From Paraburkholderia kirstenboschensis (GTDB lineage: Bacteria; Pseudomonadota; Gammaproteobacteria; Burkholderiales; Burkholderiaceae): a stretch of 64,000 bases of DNA. Where the stretch lies: the NCBI RefSeq assembly GCF_904848585.1, contig NZ_CAJHCR010000018.1, positions 91,556-155,555 of the forward strand. Direction: 5' to 3'. The position numbers were made by a program, and so were the translations under genes. This document shows, one piece after another, positions 44,770 through 52,817 of the stretch (within the stretch, counting starts at the first letter, position 1; each line of letters begins with the position of its first letter). The notes below the pieces were generated by a model that worked only from the letters and a program-made list of their open reading frames with translations, did no database searches and was not told the origin of the DNA.

Positions 44770-45360
44770 GACGCGCGCGGCGGCATCGAGCCGACGTTCC
44801 GGAACCACATCGGCGTCGCACTTTGATGATAGGGATGAGAGAGGTGACCGAATACTGACCGGCGCATTACCGAACTGATATCCAGACTCTTTGACAGCGC
44901 ATTCACTTTGAATACGACAACGATGAATTGCCATTCATATCAATTCAGTCAATAGATTTTCCCATCTCAATAACAATTGGCAAAACCCGGCAAGGAAAAT
45001 TTCGACCGATCAGCTATACATAATTTAAGATGCCTTACTAATTATAGTAATCGACTCGACCATGAATTTCAACAAGACAGTTTTTCGATTTTTGACGTTA
45101 CGACGCATGCTTTGCGGGCGAGCGCGATGAGCCGGCCTCGCCTTGCGCAACCTTGCGCCGCTCTCTAGCACGCTATTTATAGACTGTTTTCGAAGAAGCA
45201 GCAGCGTTCAGAATTTACTCAGCCCTGCTTCCTGGATAGCCTGCAACGCGCTCTTTGTCATGCCGCTTGCAGTAGTCCTTGCGAAACCCATTGAGCTATA
45301 CCACAGAATTTAATTCGGCGATTTCTTTCATTTTTATCATCTTCATTTAGCATCTGAAAG
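44770..45360. other. Long AT-richer intergenic region
   Basis: About 590 bases, visibly AT-richer than the surroundings (especially 44880-45360), with many stop codons in all frames. No gene, RNA or repeat could be supported. A base-composition shift like this can mark a transferred segment or a regulatory or sRNA region; nothing here decides between them. Confidence 0.5.
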
Positions 45361-45397
45361 AAATGCACATCCTATTGCCGACATAGCAAAAATAGAT
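45361..45397. promoter_or_regulatory. Probable OxyR binding site before the catalase gene
   Basis: The OxyR layout is four tetranucleotides ATAG-N7-CTAT-N7-ATAG-N7-CTAT. Here the two central elements are perfect with exact spacing: CTAT (45372-45375), seven bases, ATAG (45383-45386); the outer ones (AAAT, AGAT) each match two of four. It ends right at the -35 box, the usual activating position, and precedes a catalase. Confidence 0.6.
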
Positions 45398-45426
45398 TGG
45401 TGATATGAAACGTTCGATCATAGGAT
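45397..45426 (+). promoter_or_regulatory. Probable catalase promoter
   Basis: TTGGTG (45397-45402) and TAGGAT (45421-45426) are 18 bases apart, about 35 bases before the GTG start. A perfect 11-bp inverted repeat, GCACATCCTAT (45365-45375) and ATAGGATGTGC (45420-45430), encloses the OxyR-like site and the promoter. Confidence 0.5.
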
Positions 45427-45459
45427 GTGCTCGGTTTTCTCCTGAATTGGGATTGCAAC

Positions 45460-47001
45460 GTGAAATTACTCAAGACACAGATCGCAGCAAGCATTTTTTC
45501 CATCGCCTCGGCAATCGCCGCTGCGCAACCGGTGTACGCTGAAGATATGACACGGGATAGTGGCTCACCTGTCGGCGACAACCAGAACTCCCAGACCGCC
45601 GGTCCTGAAGGTCCGGTACTGCTGCAAGACTCGCATCTGATCGAGAAACTGCAGCGCTTCGACCGGGAGCGCATCCCGGAGCGCGTCGTCCATGCACGCG
45701 GCACGGGTATCTTCGGCGAGTTCGTGCCTACCGCTGATATCAGCGCGTTGACCACCGCCAAAGTGTTCACGCCCGGCACGAAGACTCCCGTCTTCGTGCG
45801 CTTCTCGACCGTCATGGGCTATCGCGGATCGCCTGAGCAGGCGCGCGACCCGCGCGGCTTCGCGGTGAAGTTCTATACGCAGCAAGGCAACTGGGACGTC
45901 GTCGGCATCAACTGGCCGCTCTTCTTCATCCGGGACGCGATCAAGTTCCCAGACTTCGTGCATGCGAACAAGCCGTCCGCCGTGACGGGCGTGCAGGATC
46001 CGAATCTGGCCTTCGACTTCTTCGCCCATACGCCGGAAGCGACCAACATGCTGACGCACCTCTACACCGACGAGGGAATGCCTGACTCATACCGTCACAT
46101 GGATGGCTTCGGCGTGCACGCGTTCAAGTTCGTCAATGCCAAAGGCGAAGTTCACTACGTGAAGTTCCACTGGAAGAGCCGTCAGGGCATTGAGGGAATC
46201 CGCCCGCAGGATATTGCTCATTCGATCGGCGCCGACTGGAATCTGATGACCGACGACCTGTACAACTCGGTCAAGGCGCATTCGTATCCGCAATGGGATC
46301 TGTACATCCAGATCCTGTCGCCGAAGGATCTGAACAAGTTCGACTTCGATCCGCTTGACGACACGAAGGTGTGGCCGTCGTCGATTCCTGAGCAGAGGGT
46401 CGGGACGATGACGCTCAACCGGGTTCCGGACAACTACTTCCAGTCCACCGAAGAATCGGCATTCGCGCCGTCCCGCCTCGTGCCGGGCATCGAGCCTTCC
46501 GAGGACCGGATGCTGCAGGGCCGCCTGTTCGCGTACGCTGACACGCAGATGTATCGCCTGGGACCCAACTACAACGACTTGCCTATCAACCGTCCTGTTG
46601 TGCCTGTGTATAACAATAACCAGGATGGCTTGATGAATTCCGGCGATCGCAAGGGTGAGGTGAACTACGAGCCCTCCAGCATCGCGGAGATCTCGCAGCA
46701 GTCCCGGTACAAGTCCGTGCAGACGCCGCTCAGCGGAACGACGCAGCAAATGGCGATCCACAAGACGCTCGACTTCCGTCAGGCTGGCGAGTATTACCGG
46801 ACGCTGTCCGAAGCCAACAAGACGGATTTGGTCACGGCACTGTCGGGCGATCTGGGCCATGTAACAAACGACGCGAACAAGTACACGATGCTGTCGTACT
46901 TCTACAAGGCTGATTCCGATTACGGCACCCGCCTCGCACGCGCCACGCACGCGGATCTCTCACGCGTGCAGGATATGGCGTCGCACCTTAGCGATAACTG
47001 A
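45460..47001 (+). CDS. katB: Periplasmic monofunctional heme catalase
   Basis: 513 residues. A signal peptide (KLLKTQIAASIFSIASAIAAAQPVYA) indicates export, as in KatB-type catalases. The distal His is in RERIPERVVHARGTGIFGEF; the heme-ligand Tyr is in RLFAYADTQMYRLG. RDPRGFAVKFYT and FFIRDAIKFPDF are conserved. The usual GNNTP near the catalytic Asn reads GINWP, retaining the second Asn. GTG 45460 is the start, with GGGA seven bases upstream. It should break down H2O2 in the periplasm. The OxyR-like site upstream and the ankyrin gene downstream form the known katB-ankB arrangement of Pseudomonas aeruginosa. Confidence 0.93.
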   Translation: MKLLKTQIAASIFSIASAIAAAQPVYAEDMTRDSGSPVGDNQNSQTAGPEGPVLLQDSHLIEKLQRFDRERIPERVVHARGTGIFGEFVPTADISALTTAKVFTPGTKTPVFVRFSTVMGYRGSPEQARDPRGFAVKFYTQQGNWDVVGINWPLFFIRDAIKFPDFVHANKPSAVTGVQDPNLAFDFFAHTPEATNMLTHLYTDEGMPDSYRHMDGFGVHAFKFVNAKGEVHYVKFHWKSRQGIEGIRPQDIAHSIGADWNLMTDDLYNSVKAHSYPQWDLYIQILSPKDLNKFDFDPLDDTKVWPSSIPEQRVGTMTLNRVPDNYFQSTEESAFAPSRLVPGIEPSEDRMLQGRLFAYADTQMYRLGPNYNDLPINRPVVPVYNNNQDGLMNSGDRKGEVNYEPSSIAEISQQSRYKSVQTPLSGTTQQMAIHKTLDFRQAGEYYRTLSEANKTDLVTALSGDLGHVTNDANKYTMLSYFYKADSDYGTRLARATHADLSRVQDMASHLSDN

Positions 47002-47079
47002 AGTCAGTAAGCGAGGCGCACGGGTCCTGCGCAAGCAGGCCCTCGCGTTGCCTGAATACGATTTCCGACGGAGAACGTC

Positions 47080-47694
47080 ATGCGAGGTTTTTCTACTGCG
47101 CGGCGAGTAGTTCGAAACGCAGCCGTGGCAGCGATAGCCGCACTGTTGACTGCGAGTTGTGCGGAGCACGTTTATCGGCCAGGAACGTATTCCAGCACGG
47201 TTGACACGCGCGGATACACCGATGACTGGTTCGCCGCAGCGCGCGAAGGGCGCACCGATATCGTTCAATTACTGATCGACGCACACTATCCGGTCGAAAC
47301 CGCGACGCCTGAAGGATATACGGCGCTCATTCTTAGCGCCTATGACAATCACCCGGACACGCTAAAGGCGCTTCTTGCCGCACACGCCAACGCATGCGCC
47401 GCCGACAAGCACGGCAATACCGCGTTGATGGGCGCACTGTTCAAGGGCGAAACGAACATTGCGCAGATATTGCTCGGGACGCGCTGCCCTATCGATCAAA
47501 CCAACAACGCAGGGGAAACGGCGCTATCGTTTGCTGCGCTGTTCGGCCGGCTCGATATGCTTGCGGTGCTGGTGGCGCACGGAGCGAACGTCAATCATGT
47601 CGACGCACGCGGAGGCACCGCGCTGCAAATGGCCATCTCGCAACACAATACCGCCGCAGCCGATGCGCTGCGCCAGGTCGGCGCTACGCAGTAA
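47080..47694 (+). CDS. ankB: Ankyrin-repeat protein, AnkB-like catalase partner
   Basis: 204 residues. N-terminal signal (VRNAAVAAIAALLTASC; a weak lipobox, so membrane-anchored or soluble periplasmic), followed by about four ankyrin repeats: DDWFAAAREGRTDIVQLLID, GYTALILSAYDNHPDTLKALLAAHA, GNTALMGALFKGETNIAQILLG, GETALSFAALFGRLDMLAVLVAHGANVN. It has GGAG before the ATG and lies 78 bases after the catalase. In Pseudomonas aeruginosa AnkB supports KatB activity, probably by protecting the enzyme or heme in the periplasm; the same role is inferred here. Confidence 0.9.
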   Translation: MRGFSTARRVVRNAAVAAIAALLTASCAEHVYRPGTYSSTVDTRGYTDDWFAAAREGRTDIVQLLIDAHYPVETATPEGYTALILSAYDNHPDTLKALLAAHANACAADKHGNTALMGALFKGETNIAQILLGTRCPIDQTNNAGETALSFAALFGRLDMLAVLVAHGANVNHVDARGGTALQMAISQHNTAAADALRQVGATQ

Positions 47695-47884
47695 TGTGCA
47701 GGAACGCGATCAGCTTGCGGAAATTTGACCGAAGAAGTTCCGTTCCGTCTTTTTTACTCGCTCAAAGGCGCGCCGGGTTCATCCATGCTCGTTTCGCAAC
47801 CGGTATCCTCGGCGGCGTCGCTCACGCGAAACGCCGGGAATTTCGTAGCAAGCTCGGCGGTTACGTTTGCATACCGCTCTGCGT

Positions 47885-48064
47885 TCACGCGAAAGTATTG
47901 ACGATGCTTCCAAGCATGCCGTTGGCACTGACAGGCGGTGCGCTCGCAGCTTCCGCTTCGACGAGAGCCAGGGCGCCGCTTTGCGGCGTACGCGCGGCAA
48001 TCCCCTGCGAGGACTGCTGCATCACTTGCATGGCGACGCTTGCGGCACTTTGCATAACGTTCAT
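47885..48064 (-). CDS. Small protein of 59 residues, function unknown
   Basis: A short frame with a strong ribosome site (AAAGGAGAG six bases before ATG 48064). It encodes MNVMQSAASVAMQVMQQ near the N-terminus, a Ser/Ala/Gln-rich amphipathic segment, a middle with SGALALVEAEAAS, and an end in LGSIVNTFA. It has neither a signal peptide nor a membrane helix. The composition recalls small YjfB-type motility-associated proteins, but that match is weak and unproven. A CusR-like palindrome lies 110 bases upstream. Confidence 0.6.
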   Translation of the reverse strand: MNVMQSAASVAMQVMQQSSQGIAARTPQSGALALVEAEAASAPPVSANGMLGSIVNTFA

Positions 48065-48368
48065 GATCTCTCCTTTATCAAAGGCGCAGACGTTAGCACG
48101 TCTTCCGATTTTGCGCAGATCACCAATTGAATTCGCCGCCGCTTGTAAGCGCGGAAAATCGCGCCGCGGCTCTAGATGACACGAATGTCATCTTGCCGAC
48201 TGATTTGCGACATGCAGGAGCCGGTATGTTGATACGTTCTCAGAGGCCTATGTGCAGCTCCGTTGTTTCGTTTGCGCTTGCGACCCAAGTCTCAAAAGGT
48301 CACAAGCGGGTTTGGCAGAACCATTTTTCGAAGAGCGAAAGCAAAGGAATACCACGGGGTTGTCTTCA
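48065..48368. other. Intergenic region between the small gene and the EAL gene
   Basis: Divergent promoter region of about 300 bases. Its notable element is the palindrome at 48174-48193. No other gene is supported. Confidence 0.5.
48174..48193. promoter_or_regulatory. CusR-like perfect palindrome (AGATGACA-CGAA-TGTCATCT)
   Basis: An 8-bp perfect dyad with a 4-base spacer. Its core ATGACA-N4-TGTCAT is identical in arms and spacing to the Escherichia coli CusR box. It lies 110 bases upstream of the 59-residue gene and 175 bases upstream of the EAL gene, so it could control either. Confidence 0.5.
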
Positions 48369-49535
48369 ATGACGGAAATCACTGCCGTAGTCAGCATCAG
48401 GATTGCAGATATCACGCGTCTGACCAACATATTCGGCGAGGAATCGACTCAACAGGGTCTCACTCAGTTCGGCGAGGAAGCAACAGCTTTGCTAAAGCGG
48501 TTGCTGGCTCAGCATGAGATAATTGACAGATATCGTTCTGATGGCGACGGACATTGCTCTGCTTGTTTCCGTGTGCTGTCGGGAGGCTTGCCGCGTGATG
48601 CCAGCGAAGCGGCGCAGGCCATAGAAAAGGCAGGGCGTCATCTGATTCGCGAGCGGCTACTTGCTATTTTTGGCGGCGGGACAGGCGCCCGGATCAACTA
48701 CGATCTCTCGGTGTTCGTTTTGCCTTCCGAAGCAGTCTCAGGAGATGCCAAAACAACTTGGTTTCAATGGACGAAAGATCGATCGAGGTCCCAACCGAAA
48801 TATCAACATAGGGACCGGGACAACTCATCGACCAGAGTGAGAGCAATTCTGCGCGAACGCTCCGTGCAGACCGTGTTGCAGCCGATAGTGCGCATTAAAG
48901 ACGGTGCAGTGACGGGTTTTGAAGCCCTTTCCAGAGGTCCGCAACGCACGCCATTTGAGCGCCCGGACTTGCTCTTCGACGCAGCCCATGCCGCCGGCTG
49001 TGCCGTGCAGATGGAACTATTGTGTGCTGAATTGGCTCTTGAGCGCACCAAAGGCAAGCTGCCGCCCGGGAAGTTTTTGACCATCAATCTGGGCCCGGAT
49101 GCCTTGACCCTTGCTGCGGAAAAGCTGCTGTTAGCAGGTCGGCAGGAAGTCATGTTCGAACTGACCGAGCACTTGCCGCTCATCGAAGCCGAGGGTTTGC
49201 GAGACGCGGTCGAACGCCTGCGTACCATCGGCATTGGCTTGGCCCTGGACGACACGGGCTGCGAATTCGCAGACCTCGATACCGTCCGCCTGTTGAAGCC
49301 AGAAATCGTCAAACTGTGCATTACAGTGATCCGCAATGCCGATAAGGGTGCGCCCTTTGCAGCCGCTATTCGCGCGTCGGCTGAACAGCTCAGTAAGCTC
49401 GGCTGCAAGGTGCTTGCTGAAGGTGTCGAAACGGCAGCCCAGCACGACGCATTGCAGAACTGCGGCATCGAACTTGCGCAAGGGTGGCTTTACGGCAAGC
49501 CGGTGGCCGTTGGGTCAGTGCCCGGCGGCAGGTGA
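48369..49535 (+). CDS. EAL-domain cyclic-di-GMP phosphodiesterase-like protein
   Basis: 388 residues. The first 130 residues look like a degenerate nucleotide-cyclase-type domain without a GGDEF motif. The EAL domain spans about 155-385: TGFEALSRGP (EAL), TINLGP (Asn), MFELTEHLP (Glu), GLALDDTGCEFADL (Asp pair), KPEIVKLCI (Lys), VLAEGVETAAQHDAL (Glu) and QGWLYGKP. Metal and base ligands are therefore retained, but loop 6, usually DDFGTGYSSL, reads DDTGCEFADL, which may lower activity or alter regulation. No membrane helix, so cytosolic. The ATG at 48369 is chosen; frames open to 48252 without support. Hydrolysis of c-di-GMP is plausible, with a sensor role as the alternative. Confidence 0.85.
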   Translation: MTEITAVVSIRIADITRLTNIFGEESTQQGLTQFGEEATALLKRLLAQHEIIDRYRSDGDGHCSACFRVLSGGLPRDASEAAQAIEKAGRHLIRERLLAIFGGGTGARINYDLSVFVLPSEAVSGDAKTTWFQWTKDRSRSQPKYQHRDRDNSSTRVRAILRERSVQTVLQPIVRIKDGAVTGFEALSRGPQRTPFERPDLLFDAAHAAGCAVQMELLCAELALERTKGKLPPGKFLTINLGPDALTLAAEKLLLAGRQEVMFELTEHLPLIEAEGLRDAVERLRTIGIGLALDDTGCEFADLDTVRLLKPEIVKLCITVIRNADKGAPFAAAIRASAEQLSKLGCKVLAEGVETAAQHDALQNCGIELAQGWLYGKPVAVGSVPGGR

Positions 49536-49701
49536 CCTAACGGCCGGGTTCGCAGAACGATTTCGAAAGAGCTTGCGCGCACCGAAGTGCACTGAGCACC
49601 GCCGCCCGCGCACAGCGTTCAGTTGACGCGACAGCTCTGTCGTTTAACGCTGATTTCATTCTCATAGTAGGCAGCCGCTCGAACTCCGTTGCGTTTCGCC
49701 G

Positions 49702-51969
49702 CTACGTCCGTTTCAGCAGCGACGTATCCACCGGCAGCACACGAATCCGCTGGCCGGTCGCATTGAAGATCGCGTTGCAGATAGCCGCTGAAGTCGGTGG
49801 CACGCCCGGCTCGCCAACACCGCCCGGCGGCGCATCGCTCGGTACGATATACACGTGTGTCTCGGGAACGGAATCGATACGGGCAACCTGGTAGTCCGTG
49901 AAGTTCGATTGCTCCGACGCACCGTTGCGGAAAGAGAGTTCGCTGTATAACGTGTTGCCGAGCGCCATCACCACCGCACCCTCGAACTGCGCAATAACGC
50001 GATCGGGATTGACGATGCGCCCGCAGTCGACGGCCAGGTCGACGCGTGTCACACGCACCGAACCGTCATCGGCCACCTGCACATGCGCGACCGCCGCCAC
50101 GTAACTCAGGAAGCTGCGATGTACCGCAATCCCGCGGCCATGCCGCGCCGGCAATGCGGTCGACCACCCGGAGCGCACGGCGACCGCGCGAACCACTGCC
50201 GCATAGCGGGCGGTGTCGATCGGATACTCGTCGATCGAAGCGCCGTAGTTAGGATAATCGACCCCTAGCGCATGCAGATCGACATGCCGCGGAGTGCCGA
50301 GAAGCGTGAGCAGGTGCTGCACCGGATCCTGTCGCGCGGTCGCGGCAAGTTCATCGACAAACGACCCTAACGCGAAGCCGTGGGGAATGTTGTACACCGA
50401 TCGATACCAGCCGATGCGCGTGTGTGCAGAGGCGGCGCCGTTCTCACACCGCACGTTGGCGATGTCGTAGGGCATGTCGGTCACGCCCTGCCCCAATTCA
50501 CCCGCCGCCCCGTAGCGAACATCAGCCTTGAACGTCGAACTGATCGACGGAAACACCGTGCGGTGCAACCACGCGACCGTCTTGCCTTGCGCATCGAGCC
50601 CGCCTTCCATGTGCTGGGCGCACACCGCATGGAAATAGTCGTTGCGCACATCGTCTTCGCGAGTCCACGTGAGCTTCACGGGCGCGCCGACCTCACGTGA
50701 CAGGAACGCCGCCTCTGCCACATAGTCAGGCTTGGACTTGCGGCCGAAGCCGCCGCCCAATAACGTGACATTGATCGTCACGGCCGGCTCCTGCACGCCG
50801 AGCACCTGTGCCACGGTCGTGCGAGCCTGCTGCGGATTCTGCGTCGCGGTCCATACTTCAACCGCACCATTCGCATAGGACGCGGTCGCGGCGAGCGGCT
50901 CCATCGCCGCGTGCGCCAGGTGCGGCACGTAGTAGTCCGCCGAGACATGGTGGGCGGCGCGCTTTAGCGCAGCCGCTGTGTCGCCATTGTTGCGAACGAT
51001 TTTGCCCGGCTGCCGCGCGGTGTCCTCGAGCGCCTTGCGATAAGTCTGGCTGTCATAGGATGCATTCGGCCCAAGGTCCCAGTCGAGCTTCAATTTCCGC
51101 CGCCCTTGCATCGCTGCCCAGGTGCTCGTCGCCACCACCGCGATGCCGCCCAGCGGCTGGAAACCGGCAGGCAGCGGGGCGGCGGGAATACGCACCACAT
51201 GCAGCACGCCGGGCACTTTCATCGTTTCGGTCGAATCGACGCTCTTGAGCGTCGCGCCATAGACCGCCGAACGTTCGATCGACGCATAGGTCATTCTGGG
51301 CAACACGACATCGATGCCGTAGGTCGCCCGGCCGTGGACGATGTCGTCAAGGTCGACGATCGGCAGCGACTTGCCGATATAGCGCCACGTACCCTCGTCT
51401 TTCAGATGCAGCTTGTCACGGCCCGGCACCGGCTGACGCGCCGCCGCCGCTGCAAGCGCGCCGTAGGCCACGCGTCGCCCGCTCGCCGCATGCACGACAT
51501 GACCTAGCTCAGTGCGGCAGGTCGCCGGCGCCACGCGCCATTGCACGGCGGCGGCCGCCACGAGCATCTGCCGCGCCGTGCCGCCTGCTTCGCGCAACGG
51601 CTGGAAGAACTGGCGGATGCTGCGCGAGCCATCGGTGTTCTGGTCGCCATACTTCGCATCGCCTTGCGCCTGCACGACCTTGACGGCGTTCCAGTCGGCG
51701 TCGAGCTCGTCGGCAAGAATCATCGCGAGACTGGTGCGGATACCGGTCCCCATCTCCGAGCGATGCACGACCAGAATGATCTCGCCGGACGGCGCGACCG
51801 AGACATACACGTTCGGTGCGAAAGCCCCTTTAGCGCCATTCGCAGATGACAGCACACTCGCCGCGAACGCGGTACCCGCGCCGCCGATCTGCAAGCCCAG
51901 CACAACCCCGCTCGCCAAGGTCCCTTTCAACACCCCGCGCCGGCTCAGATTGACGATTTCTCCCATCAC
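49702..51969 (-). CDS. Tat-exported molybdenum hydroxylase large subunit (isoquinoline 1-oxidoreductase beta-like)
   Basis: 755 residues. A Tat signal (NLSRRGVLKGTLASGVVLGLQIGG) sends the folded protein to the periplasm. The IorB/aldehyde-oxidase organisation follows, with LGGGFGRKSKPDYVAEA at the molybdopterin site, GWYRSVYNIPHGFALGSFVDELA at the active-site loop and VGEPGVPPTSAAICNAIFNATG bearing the likely catalytic Glu. Such two-subunit enzymes hydroxylate N-heterocycles or oxidise aldehydes and lack an FAD subunit. The start codon overlaps the small-subunit stop. The usual electron acceptor is a cytochrome c; here a HiPIP gene precedes the pair. Confidence 0.92.
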   Translation of the reverse strand: MMGEIVNLSRRGVLKGTLASGVVLGLQIGGAGTAFAASVLSSANGAKGAFAPNVYVSVAPSGEIILVVHRSEMGTGIRTSLAMILADELDADWNAVKVVQAQGDAKYGDQNTDGSRSIRQFFQPLREAGGTARQMLVAAAAVQWRVAPATCRTELGHVVHAASGRRVAYGALAAAAARQPVPGRDKLHLKDEGTWRYIGKSLPIVDLDDIVHGRATYGIDVVLPRMTYASIERSAVYGATLKSVDSTETMKVPGVLHVVRIPAAPLPAGFQPLGGIAVVATSTWAAMQGRRKLKLDWDLGPNASYDSQTYRKALEDTARQPGKIVRNNGDTAAALKRAAHHVSADYYVPHLAHAAMEPLAATASYANGAVEVWTATQNPQQARTTVAQVLGVQEPAVTINVTLLGGGFGRKSKPDYVAEAAFLSREVGAPVKLTWTREDDVRNDYFHAVCAQHMEGGLDAQGKTVAWLHRTVFPSISSTFKADVRYGAAGELGQGVTDMPYDIANVRCENGAASAHTRIGWYRSVYNIPHGFALGSFVDELAATARQDPVQHLLTLLGTPRHVDLHALGVDYPNYGASIDEYPIDTARYAAVVRAVAVRSGWSTALPARHGRGIAVHRSFLSYVAAVAHVQVADDGSVRVTRVDLAVDCGRIVNPDRVIAQFEGAVVMALGNTLYSELSFRNGASEQSNFTDYQVARIDSVPETHVYIVPSDAPPGGVGEPGVPPTSAAICNAIFNATGQRIRVLPVDTSLLKRT

Positions 51970-52415
51970 GCCTCCGACGCTGCGGCCTTAATAGCGGCCT
52001 TGATGCGTTGATAGGTGCCACAGCGGCAAACATTGCCGGACATCGCTTCGACGATCTGCTCGTCACTCGGCTTCGGCGTCTGTTTGAGCAGCGACGCGGC
52101 CTGCATGATCTGCCCCGGCTGGCAGTAACCGCACTGCGGCACATTGGCGGCTTTCCACGCACGCTGCACCGGGTGATCGCCGCCTTTGCCGAGTCCCTCG
52201 ATTGTCGTTACGGGCTTGCCCTGAACATCCGACAGTGCGGTCACACACGAACGCACAGCGACACCGTCCAGATGGACCGTGCATGCGCCGCACGCACCGA
52301 CCCCGCAACCGAACTTGGTACCGTGCAGCCCGAGCAGATCACGGACTGCCCACAGCAGCGGCATGTTCGCATCCGCATCGACGTTGTGATGAACGCCGTT
52401 CACAATGAGTTCCAT
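51966..52415 (-). CDS. [2Fe-2S] small subunit of the Tat-exported molybdenum hydroxylase (IorA-like)
   Basis: 149 residues. Cluster ligands are in KFGCGVGACGACTVHLDGVAVRSC and in CGYCQPGQIM plus SGNVCRCGTYQRI. It has no signal of its own, as in IorA, and should be carried out with the Tat-bearing large subunit. ATG 52415 (MELIVNG) is preferred over the frame opening at 52448. Its stop overlaps the large-subunit start. Confidence 0.95.
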   Translation of the reverse strand: MELIVNGVHHNVDADANMPLLWAVRDLLGLHGTKFGCGVGACGACTVHLDGVAVRSCVTALSDVQGKPVTTIEGLGKGGDHPVQRAWKAANVPQCGYCQPGQIMQAASLLKQTPKPSDEQIVEAMSGNVCRCGTYQRIKAAIKAAASEA

Positions 52416-52489
52416 CAACTGATTCCTCGTAGTCGACACGAACGGCACGAAGTCGTCATGCGCCGTATCGCTTTACCCGCCCAAGCCTA

Positions 52490-52801
52490 TCAAGCTCTCG
52501 CCTGATAGGCGTTGCACCATCCCGCGCCGCTCACCTGCTTCGCACCGAACAGCGCGCAAAGCGCGCTCGTGTCGGCTGGCTTGCCCTGATAGAACTGGCA
52601 ATTCGAGCAGCGCTGGGTGGCGCTGAAGCGCGGATATTTCGCGTGATCGACGCGCGATGCGTCGGTCCGGTAGCCGAGCGCCTGCGCGGCCGGATCGCTT
52701 TCCTGAAGCTGCGTGGGCGCGGCCCACGCCGTGCCGCCGGTTATTGCCAGCGCCGCGGCGCCAACGGTATGCACAATGAAAGTTCGTCGATTGGTTCGCA
52801 T
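52490..52801 (-). CDS. High-potential iron-sulfur protein (HiPIP)
   Basis: 103 residues. A Tat-type signal (NRRTFIVHTVGAAALAITGGTAWA) leads to a small mature protein whose four cysteines fit a [4Fe-4S] HiPIP: C-x2-C in RCSNCQFYQG, then SALCALFG and GAGWCNAYQ. HiPIPs are soluble periplasmic one-electron carriers. It lies between the aldo/keto reductase gene (16 bases upstream) and the hydroxylase genes (74 bases downstream), so it is a likely acceptor for electrons from the molybdenum enzyme. ATG 52801 is the start. Confidence 0.92.
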   Translation of the reverse strand: MRTNRRTFIVHTVGAAALAITGGTAWAAPTQLQESDPAAQALGYRTDASRVDHAKYPRFSATQRCSNCQFYQGKPADTSALCALFGAKQVSGAGWCNAYQARA

Positions 52802-52817
52802 GTTCAATACACTCCTT

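Noticed and set aside
44977..45168. 63-codon frame in the AT-rich gap before the catalase
   Set aside because: No ribosome site, no recognisable domain, and surrounding DNA is stop-rich.
46087..46950. 287-codon minus-strand frame antisense to the catalase gene
   Set aside because: No protein features; the catalase frame carries all catalytic motifs.
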